Origin: Pristionchus mayeri
Lineage: Eukaryota; Nematoda; Chromadorea; Rhabditida; Neodiplogasteridae
Length of the DNA: 64,000 bases
Direction: 5' to 3'
Assembly (NCBI GenBank): GCA_036245805.1
Contig: BTRK01000001.1
Location: forward strand, 25,117,087 to 25,181,086
Shown: positions 55,674-64,000 of the stretch, piece after piece
Layout of the letters: each line of letters starts with the position of its first letter
Numbering within the stretch: position 1 is the first letter of the stretch
Made by a program: the position numbers and the translations under genes
The notes under the pieces: generated by a model
Databases searched by the model: none
Told to the model about the DNA's origin: nothing
Seen by the model: the letters and a program-made list of their open reading frames with translations, nothing else

Positions 55674-56923
55674 TCAGGTTGGCATGAAAGTCTTTGTCAC
55701 TTTTTCAAAACTTTATTTCTTTGAGGAAACAATATCATGAGTTCAATTATAATTGCCCACTTTATTGACAATACGTGCCCAATATACCTGCAATTTATGG
55801 ATCCCCTCCCTTTAGAACCGGACTGGGTGTGAATGAAAGTATTGCTCGAGTTCAACCTCGAGACTTCCACGTGAATTGAAGGCCCTACCTCAAACGGCAT
55901 GGGTCAGGTCAGCAAAAAGCCACTAATCGGAAGGGGCCAAGTCAGGAGAATACGGGGGGTAAGGGAGAACCATCCGTCCATATCCAGCCAGTTCCTGCTT
56001 GACTTGATTGGAGTCCTGGGGACGGGGGTCAGTTTGCTGATTATGCACTTTCTTGTCCTTCAGCATTGAACGATCGACTTCAATCTTCAAATTCTGTAAT
56101 TGTGAGACGTACTTGGCCCCGGTGATTGTCATGCCTTCAGGTAGTAGCTCCGAGTAGATCACGCCATCCACTCCACACAACATAGAAAAACGTATTTTTC
56201 TTGAGGTGCAGGTCATGTTTGGGGATACCCTGTGGAATCTCTCCTTCTCCAACCCACTCGGCTCTAATGTGATTGTTATCGTAGAGGACTCACTTCTCAT
56301 TCCCCGTTATGATCCGTTCCAGCCATCGATCCCCACTTCGGAGAATGAGGAAAATATTGGAATCATCGACTCGAAGGTCATTTCTGGCTTGGATCAGATC
56401 ATGGGATTTTAATCGACCGATTAATTTCCTCATTCCAAGATATCTCAATCCTTCTTTGACAGTGCAATGGTGGACTCTAAGTGCAATAGTCATTTCACGG
56501 GCATTTTGAAATGGGCTCGTTTAAGCAGCTTTCTACAAAGTCTCAAAATGTATCAAACGCGGTCTCCCAGATCGATCATCATCATAGAGGGAAAAGTCGT
56601 CTTCTTCGGAGAGATGGATCCAATTCCTGCAGGCGTTGTAGAGGGGGCATGTGTGTGATAAACATTCTTCAGTATGGTCTCCGAATCCTTCATCGTGGTG
56701 TAGGATAGAGAGAGGCAAAGCAGAACATGTCGGACGTGAGTGGCACCAGTAACATACATCGTTGTTCTACTAGAGCTTGATTGAAGGAAAAGGAATGGGA
56801 AGTTGTTTACTATAAAGGCCAATCACTGACTGTTATTCACTAGGAACGAGGCAACACCAAAGGGCATTTGCGGCGAGCAGTGTAAAAACAAAACCAGTGA
56901 CAAAGACTTTCATGCCAACCTAA
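55674..56923 (-). mobile_element. Mariner element, 1250 bp, with TA target duplication
   Basis: Ends are inverted: AGGTTGGCATGAAAGTCTTT from 55676, and its reverse complement ending at 56921. Each end is flanked by TA (55672–55673 and 56924–56925). The size and a degenerate transposase on the minus strand fit mariner. It lies just downstream of the membrane-protein gene. Confidence 0.9.
55923..56720 (-). pseudogene. Broken mariner transposase
   Basis: Transposase pieces occur in at least three minus-strand frames: DDDRSGRPRLIHFETL (near 56560), VHHCTVKEGLRYLGMRKL (near 56440) and PPYSPDLAPSDYWLF (near 55930, the D34D-type third catalytic block). Frameshifts separate them, and the second catalytic region is degraded. 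Not expected to be active. Confidence 0.85.
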
Positions 56924-57102
56924 TATTTAAATTGAAGGGAATTAAAACTTCATGGAATAAAGCAATAGGAACAAAAATAGGTGAACTGATAAAAATTGTG
57001 AAACACTTTGAAAGATAGGAAATATACTGAATTTTAGGCAGACATGATTAATGCCCGATTATGGCTCTCAAAATCAGAATAAGAAAATAGAATGCCGAAT
57101 AT

Positions 57103-58218
57103 TCAGAAGGGATAGGCTGGGATGGACGAGCGTAGACCATTTGTTATCGTTTCGACCACAGAAGAAATGGATTCTAGAAGGGAAGATTCACCGTGAACAT
57201 CAGTTGATTCCGCCTTCTTCTGTTCATCAACCTCCTCTTCCCCTTCCTTTCGTCCTTCCTCCATCTTCAGATTCTTCCCTTGCTCCTTCTCTTCCTTCTT
57301 GTTCTTCAGCCCCTCTTCTTCACCTTCATTAACTTGTAGATCTCCTTCATCCTCCTTCTTCTCATTCACTTCCTCTTTCTCCTCCTCCCTCCGTTCTCTC
57401 TCCTCCATCTCTCCCATCTTCTCTATTTCCTCGATGGTTCTCTCCACTCTCTTCTCGTCCATCGATGCAACCATAATTTCAGTGGGGAACGAGCGAGGGA
57501 AGGGATTGTACAGGATGTACACATCGTGTTCTTCCATTATCTGAGCAGAATTAAGATGCCTTTGATATGTTCAAACTTTCAATAACAAAATGGCGCCATA
57601 AGGAGAAGGATAGTCTCACCTCCATCATCCTCTTCTTTCTCTTCTCCGTGAGTCTCCCGTGTACTCCCTCATTAATGAGGATCTTCTTCATAGTGAACTC
57701 TCCTTCGTCCTCCTTCATTCTCTCCAGCATAGTCTGACATCTAACAACTGATCTCGCCGATCCTTCAAGAGGAGATTGAAGAACTACACTTGACAAAAAA
57801 TTATGATGAAAGCTTTATCTTGCATCGTTTCTTCCATTGTTGTTGTTCAGCCCTAATTAAGTAAGTAACTCTATCTACGGGCTACTTTTTAGCAACTCTT
57901 TGACCGAAGATATCACGAATACAGGTCCACTCTCCTTCCCCTCTGACTAACCAATGAATTCGATGGTGTCCTTCTCTTCTCCATTAGAGATGGCCACTTC
58001 GAATCGGTCGTTGAATGCGGGAATGAGTGTGTCTCCCTCCATGAATAGATGACGACGAGTCGAAGGAGAGAGGGGCATCGATCGAACGGAGAAGGGCGTC
58101 TATGGTTATCTTTGATCTCTGTCTCGATGGCTTCTCTCACCTCATCTCCATCGTCGTCAGATTCTTCGAGAGTGATCACCAGCTCGTTCAATGACTCCAC
58201 AAGATCATCCACCGACAT
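57103..58218 (-). CDS. Acidic charged protein of unknown function (275 aa)
   Basis: Four exons in phase: 58141–58218, 57952–58099, 57620–57783, 57103–57540. The N-terminal acidic helix (VDDLVESLNELVITLEESDD) is followed by a compact-looking segment (LIPAFNDRFEVAISNGEE), a charged helical part (QTMLERMKEDEGEFTMKK, HGRLTEKRKKRMME), then EEHDVYILYNPFPRSFPTE and about 90 residues of Glu/Lys repeats, probably coiled coil or disordered. No family recognised. CTCCACAG lies 11 bases upstream of the ATG. It starts 435 bases after the PGK stop on the same strand, consistent with a downstream operon position. Confidence 0.7.
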
Positions 58219-58652
58219 CACTATTGAACCTGTGGAGAGGGAAGTGATATAATCACAATGATAAATATCATGCCAAATAAATGTAAAGGTTATAAAATTT
58301 GAAGTATATGTAAAAAGAACGATCTAGTAAGGAGAACGAGTATCAAATGAACCCTTTCCTCATTCTATGAGCCTCCTCTATCTCTCCATCTTCTTCCCCT
58401 CTGGGCGACCTCTTATATAATTTACAGTAGAATGCATTTCGGCTTCGAAAAGCATTTTAAAAAGAAAGCCATGTCTTACTGTGATCAACATCTTTAATCG
58501 CAAAATGTGTTCCATTCATACTTCTGCTTGCTCAACGATTGCAATACAGAGAATACTTTATCATTCCGACAGATAGTAAATGGACTCGATACATACTGGT
58601 ATGACTACAGTGAGGGGTACGACTAGTGTTATGCAGTGGCTGGAGGGGAATC

Positions 58653-61600
58653 TTAAGCGGGAGAGAGGGCGTCCACTCCAGGGAGGACCTTTCCTTCGAG
58701 TAGTTCGAGGGATGCTCCTCCTCCCGTCGACACGTGCGACACTGCCGACTCAGTGTTGTACTTCTTGGCTGCAGTCGCCGTGTCGCCGCCACCTCAACCA
58801 CAACCAGTTAAATTACTTTTCTAACTCATGAGGAACAGTGTCAAAGGCACAAGTATTCCCAGATAGTCCGTATCCTCTGGGAATGCATTCATCCAAGGGG
58901 GACAAACCAATGATGGTGACTGCTCCCTGTGCAGTGGCTGCCACCACTCCGTCCATCAGAGACTTCGTCCCCTTCGCGAATTTATCCCACTCGAAGACTC
59001 CCGCAGGACCTGCAGCCATTCAGTCAGTTACTCCTCCCCCCCCCCCCCCCCACCCCTCCCTCACCATTCCACACGATGGTCTTGGCACGGGCGACGGCCT
59101 CTGCGAACAGCTTGGACGACTCCGCCCCCACGTCCAATCCCATCTGGCCTGCAAGGGGACAGTCACCAGGGAAGAGAATGATTGCAATCAAGATTCATAA
59201 TGTATTGGGGTGTCCGGAAAGTTCGTATAATTTTTAGTTTTTATTTTTTCTTCAATGCTCTACAATTCTCAGTGACCAATGTATGCCCCCTTCTTTCTCA
59301 CTACCTCCCTCCAGCGATTGGGCAGGGTCTCGATTCCTCTCTTCCAGAATGCGGGTTTCTTCGAGACCACCCAGTTCACGAAAGCCCTCACAACTTCATC
59401 TCGATTCTTGAACTTCTTTCCTTTGCAGAAGTCAGAGAGAGAGCGGAAGCAGTGGTAGTCGCATTGGGAGAGATCCGGGGAATACGGTGGATGGGGAATC
59501 CTCTCGATCTTCAGCTCGTCCATTTTCTTCTGGGTCATCTTCGCTCGATGTGGGCGAGCATTGTCCATCAGAAGAAGAATTTTGCCCTGGTTCAGGAGTC
59601 GGGGAGGGACTCTGATCGCGACATCTTCCAGTTGTTCAGAGAAGAGGTCGGCATTGATGCTGGTGCCAGGGGCGAGGATCTCCCAGTAGCTCTTCCTTCT
59701 TCGGGACGGGCGTGGGCTTCTCATCTGCATCCACCCATTGCAGTCTCCTCACAGGGTTATCGTACGTGATCCACTTCTCATCTGTAGCGATGATGGAATT
59801 GACCCATCGAAGATTGGATCTACGATGGAGTAATTCCCGACAGACTTGAACACGATTTTTCAGCTGTTCGGGGGAGAGGTCATGGGGAATCACTTGTGGG
59901 AGTTTCGGCTTCTTCCCAGATCGATGGAGGATATCGGACACCGTTGATCTGGGAGTACCAGTATCCTTCTTCAACTCACGCACACTGGCCATGGGCTTGC
60001 GCTTCAGTGTGCGGAGAAGGAGAGGCTGATCGAGGGAGGGAGGGCGTCCAGAGCGGGGTTGATCATCGAGACCAAACTCCCCTTTCTTGAAGCGGGAGAA
60101 CCACTTATAGCAGAAGGGTATGGAGGGGGCGTCAGCACCTTCCGACTGGGCCAGGGCAGAGTGGGTCTCCTTCACGGATCGGCCAAGACGGTAGTAATGA
60201 AGTAAAACTGCTCGGAGGTAGAGATGGGAGTCCATCACAAGAATCAATGTAGCAACTAGGAGACTGAATAAATCCTCTCACTACTCAACGTCAGAATGAT
60301 GCAATACATTGTTGACAAACAGATTGCGCAATCACTGCATTTGATCGCGAACTGACTTTTTTCCGAAGCATTATACGAACTTTCCGGACACCCCAATAAA
60401 TCCAAGCGTTAAATTCTTAGATAAGTTCAAATCTATAGACAACTGGCCATCGGGTACTCCCTGGGAAGCAGTGACTGCAGTGACGACTGCGTCTTCTGCG
60501 AACTTGTCCCCACACACGAAATCGACGGGCAGATGGATCTGAGAGAGAGACACGTATACTCTCATTTCAGAAAATCTTTTTGAAAATTTATCAGAGAAAA
60601 AAATTATAATTAAGCTTATCGAACAAACAAAAAAGGGTATTTACCTTGACTCCCTTTGCCTTGGCCTTCTCGAGCAGCTCGGGCACGATCTTAGCTCCCT
60701 GCACGAAGAACAATCAGTTATCTATACACAATCCAATAATCTCTCATTAAGGGATCTACATTATTCCATGAGTGGTCAATCCCACTGCTCTCACCTCACC
60801 TCCTCATCGAAGAGTGAGTTCCCGATCTTCGACCCCTGAGACACCTTGAGGAAAGTGTATGCCATTCCTCCTCCGATGATCATCTCGTCCACCTCAATCA
60901 TAACTATAGGTTGTCCTTATTTTCAAGAAAGCCGATATATTCCAGAGGTGATCATCTCCTTCCATCTCTCCCTCAAAGTGGTGGCTACCTTATCGAGGAG
61001 GTTCTTGATTAGCTGGATCTTGTCTGCCACCTTGGCTCCTCCCAGAATGGCCAGGAAGGGACGGGCGGGATTGTCGAGGGCCTGCCAGGCATTGAATCAG
61101 TCAAGGGAACGACGAAGGTGCTCATTGGTCTAACATTCCTACATGAATGATTCTTCACCTTGGCGAAGTAGTCCAGCTCCTTCTTCATGAGGAATCCCGT
61201 GGCACGCTGAGGGAGAGTGCATCCCACCATCGAGCTGCCAGCCACATATTGCCCCTTCTCTCCCCCCCCCCCCCCCTCCACTCACCTGTGTGCCCTGTGG
61301 GCGGTTCCGAATGCATCGTTAATGTAGACATCTCCCAGCTTCGTGAGCGAGGCACGGAACTTCTCCACTGCAGCCTTGTCTGCCTTGATCTGCAATGGGA
61401 GAATCCTCCACTGCTCCCCATCACTCCCTTTCCCACCTTCTCTCCTGCCTCATTCACTCCCTTTCCCTCCTCCTCGACGTAGAATCGTAGGTTCTCGAGG
61501 AGAAAGACGCTTCCAGGAGCGGGATCGGCAGTCGCAGCTTCCACCTCCGCCCCCACGCAGTCAGAAAGGAACGTCACCTCCCTCAATGCATACCCTTTCT

Positions 61601-62343
61601 TGACAAATTATCGTCTAGAGCAACTTGGACTCACAAGTGTTCGATAAAAATATGAATAAAATATATAATAATAAACAGTTTCTCACTACAAATGGATCGG
61701 TCATTCTCTACTCACCTTCCGAGGAGTTTCTTCAGTTCGGCAGCGACTGGCTCGAGCGTGAACTTCATCTGCTTGCGACCATCGGGACGACCCAGATGGG
61801 ACATCAGAATGACTGACTGCAACCACACACATCATCCATCCCAAACGTGGGCACGATTACTGCTAGCATCAAGACTCTTCCGGTTTTGGATAGTCCTTCT
61901 TACAAGTTTAACGTTCCAGTTTCCTTTTAACCATGCCGGGTTTTTCGGTTGAATTAGCGGGCACCCCCCCCCCCCCCCCCGGGGTTTGGATACTCAGCGC
62001 CAATCCCTGCCAACATATGATCCATCCATTCATTTGCTTTCCAGGCACAAAAACTTGTCTAAAATAGAGAGATAGACAACTACTCACATTCTAGTGAAAC
62101 ATATGTACGAAAGGATGAAATGGAGTGACATCTAACCTTGGCTCCATTATCGAGTGCGTACTTGATGGTGGGAATGGCTGCCTCGATGCGTTGGTTGTTT
62201 GTGATCTTCCCCTCCTTCTGGGGAACGTTGAAGTCCACTCTGGAAGAGTATCGTCAACAGAGAACAGGGGGGGGGGGTGACCTGATGAGGACGCGCTTGC
62301 CCTTCAGGTCGACCTTGTCGATGGAGAGCTTGTTCAGACTCAT
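58653..62343 (-). CDS. pgk-1: Phosphoglycerate kinase
   Basis: Thirteen exons in phase encode 415 residues (human 417): 62282–62343, 62137–62239, 61716–61816, 61437–61581, 61286–61389, 61159–61234, 60989–61081, 60800–60892, 60645–60698, 60448–60538, 59065–59148, 58908–59009, 58653–58792. It transfers phosphate from 1,3-bisphosphoglycerate to ADP in glycolysis. Seen: VDFNVP near the start, [82 protein letters not shown] and [14 protein letters not shown]. The intron 59149–60447 holds a mariner and fits only a GC-AG splice (GATG|gcc ... gcag|GCCAG). Three acceptors end in GAG. The gene is in the middle of a three-gene same-strand run. Confidence 0.97.
59205..60396 (-). mobile_element. Mariner element, 1192 bp, inserted in a PGK intron
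   Basis: Inverted ends TTGGGGTGTCCGGAAAGTTC (59205 onward) and its reverse complement (ending 60396), each flanked by TA (59203–59204, 60397–60398). The ends are near-identical over about 29 bp, suggesting recent insertion. Transposase lies on the minus strand, the same direction as the host gene. Confidence 0.95.
59269..60247 (-). pseudogene. Nearly complete mariner transposase with one internal deletion/frameshift
   Basis: The first part reads from about 60235 to 59700: helix-turn-helix region with [13 protein letters not shown], then [11 protein letters not shown] and the first catalytic Asp in ATDEKWI. Near 59700 the frame changes. About 12 residues normally present before the WEIL block are missing. 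The second frame contains [10 protein letters not shown] and [13 protein letters not shown], with 34 residues between the two Asp, the mariner D34D signature, and reaches a stop at 59269. Only one visible lesion, so related full copies may exist elsewhere in the genome. Confidence 0.9.
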
Positions 62344-62357
62344 TCTCGATTCTGCAA
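62344..62357 (-). promoter_or_regulatory. Probable trans-splice acceptor of PGK
   Basis: On the minus strand, CTTTGCAG ends eight bases before the PGK ATG and no upstream in-frame exon is visible. Spacing to the upstream gene stop (62755) is about 400 bases, typical of operon junctions in nematodes. 62358–62754 holds nothing else that I can identify. Confidence 0.5.
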
Positions 62358-62754
62358 AGGGAAGGTAGTCAATGAGCCGCAGTGGCAGAAATCGGTGAGC
62401 ACGGCGCAAACAAATGAGAAGTTTTAGAAAAGGAAAACAAGTAGAGAGAAAGGGGGAATACGCTCTCTAACTGCACGACGCTCTCGCCTCTCCCTTCTCT
62501 AGAGAGATAGAGTGAAGGCTCGATCAATTCCTACCCGAAAGAGAGGGATTCGCACGTATTGAACATTTGAACGCCTTTGAGGAAGGAGAGCGAGAGGGTA
62601 GATCATGGATAGCCAGGTAAATAAATCAATCGATATCAACGATCAGAGAACACGCAGAATGGACCACAGTGAGTGAGGCTGAATTTATGCAGAAACAGAG
62701 GAAAATCAACAGAACTAGATAAACAACTATAGACACAATCGAAAAATGTGATAT

Positions 62755-63103
62755 CTACTCATTTTTCTTCAGTTCCTCCTTCGATTCCTCCGATTCAGTA
62801 GTCTTAACTTCCTCCTTCGACTCTTCCGATCCAGTAGACTTCTCCTGCTCCTTCGACTGCGCGCGTGGCTTAGGAGTACCTTAAGATTACAATCAAATAG
62901 CAAACACAGAATTAAGACTTACCGAGTGGGCTGTATACAAGTCTCATGAGAGTTGCATCCGCCTCTAGAAGAGTGAGATCACGAGAGGACCCGAGGAATC
63001 TGCCGGTTTATGATAGACCAAGTAAAGGAATGGTTTGGCTTACCTTTCAGAAAGTTCGGGATCATGGAGGCGAACCATTACTAGAGCATTACGCACGTAC
63101 ACC
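62755..63103 (-). CDS. Partial gene: unknown protein with Glu/Lys/Ser-rich C-terminus
   Basis: The last three exons (63044–63103, 62923–62999, 62755–62879) join in phase and encode about 87 residues. They read YVRNALVMVRLHDPELSERF, a middle with LTLLEADATLMRLVYSPLG, and a tail with two near-repeats of SEESKEEVKTTE. The first exon begins after TTTTTAG, inside the protein; upstream exons were not found in the repeat-rich right edge of the window. Function unknown. Confidence 0.6.
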
Positions 63104-64000
63104 CTAAAAAGTCTGATATACATTTATCCCGGAGTCGGCTTTTAAGATCTCCAATTTTCGGACATGATGTATCTAAGCTCACATATGTGCTACAGAGGAG
63201 ACAAGGGGATTAAATCTCAAAAATTTTTTTTGAGAAACTCATGTTAGCAATACTCTTGAAAAGTCATTAACACGGATCGCTTGAGCTCCAGAGTAGATCT
63301 CCAACAATGACTAAGGGGTATAAGACGTGAAAGTTGGCAGTTTTCGAGACATGATGCAAATCACCATTCAGAGTGCGCGTCGTTTTTCAGCTAAAAATTA
63401 GGACAAGTCCAGATTCTCCCTACTGAGTAGATCAATCTACCTCCCCGTTTTTTGAACAATGAACTATGTACATACCCCCAATTGTGGGATGGGAATACGA
63501 ATCTAACGTTAAAATCGTAGCTTTACGCACTTGTGGTGGAGTTTGGATACTATTCCACCCTATTATGCCAATACAAAATTCGTTTTTACACTGTTTATCG
63601 AAAACTACAAACTTTCACGTCTTGTATCCCTTAGTCATTGTTGGAGATCTACTCTAGAGCTGTCGAGCGATAGCCTTCCTTTGTTCATTTGCATAAGTCT
63701 GAAGCGAGATACACACAGAATCATATTTCACTCAAAAATCGTTCAATGTTCAAATTCCCCCTACTGAGTGGCGATATGATGCTCCACGAGTTATGACTAG
63801 TGAACTATATATACCCCCCCCCCCCCAATTCTGGCATGGGGAATCCGATTCAACAATAAAAATCGTAGCTTTCGGACCGGAAAAGATCGAAAATTAGCAT
63901 ATTATCATGACAAAAATAGTTTTACGCATGAAACAACGTGAAGACGTGTTTTTCGCACGGAGCGAAAAAGAACTTGTTTGTAGATTTCTCTATTACGTAC
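63104..64000. repeat. Complex inverted and direct repeats
   Basis: AGTAGATCTCCAACAATGAC (from 63291) and the adjacent 50–60 bp are repeated in inverted orientation ending near 63660. In addition, the CTACTGAGTRG...ACATACCCCC...AATCGTAGCTTT block at 63419–63525 recurs as a direct, diverged copy at 63760–63870. Together this looks like nested copies of a short non-autonomous element. No gene seen. Confidence 0.65.

Overview
This is a eukaryotic window, most likely from a nematode. Genes are split into many short exons with 40–80 bp introns. Several start codons sit 0–11 bases after a splice-acceptor-like sequence, as expected for spliced-leader trans-splicing. An astacin carries a C-terminal ShK-type domain, and there are two mariner elements with TA target duplications. 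Compact introns and gene content suggest a Caenorhabditis/Pristionchus-like (clade V) worm, but the species is not proven. Most ORFs longer than 60 codons here are shadows of purine/pyrimidine-biased DNA. The gene models below were built by joining exons by eye, with reading phase checked across each junction.

Layout. 1–15553 (+) is the 3' part of a LYST/Chediak-Higashi-type BEACH-WD40 gene. Its introns hold a 1.75 kb foldback element (2240–3992), a tRNA-Asp (8096–8167), and a 5.1 kb intron (8298–13416) with two antisense replication-type histone H3 genes, a second 1.77 kb foldback (9131–10897), an orphan histone promoter, an H3 fragment and degenerate tandem repeats. 16322–23633 (-) is a 19-exon LRCH gene (leucine-rich repeats plus calponin-homology domain). 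25459–27385 (+) is a JTB-like membrane protein. A 500-base assembly gap (28814–29313) precedes a group I PAK kinase domain (29371–30860, +), which lacks its N-terminus. 31339–32329 (-) is a tetraspan-like membrane protein. 33210–34730 (+) is a secreted cysteine-rich protein. 35119–39574 (+) is an astacin metalloprotease with a very long prodomain. 42058–42607 (-) is an IER-family protein. 46937–50761 (-) is a gamma-tubulin complex component. 52792–55536 (+) is a four-helix membrane protein with a long Ser/Pro/Tyr tail. 55674–56923 is a decayed mariner. On the minus strand at 63103–57103 lie an uncharacterised partial gene, phosphoglycerate kinase (with a second mariner in an intron), and an acidic protein, spaced by about 400 bp like a nematode operon.

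The most striking observation is the histone pair. The intact 136-residue H3 at 12615–13025 reads Met at the positions of Lys18 and Lys27 and Pro at Lys23. The other copy (8680–9099) has a largely rewritten tail. Both keep the 3' histone stem-loop and an almost perfect globular core. A natural H3 carrying the K27M change known as an oncohistone would be notable. The foldback appears to have split the promoter of the second copy from its coding region.
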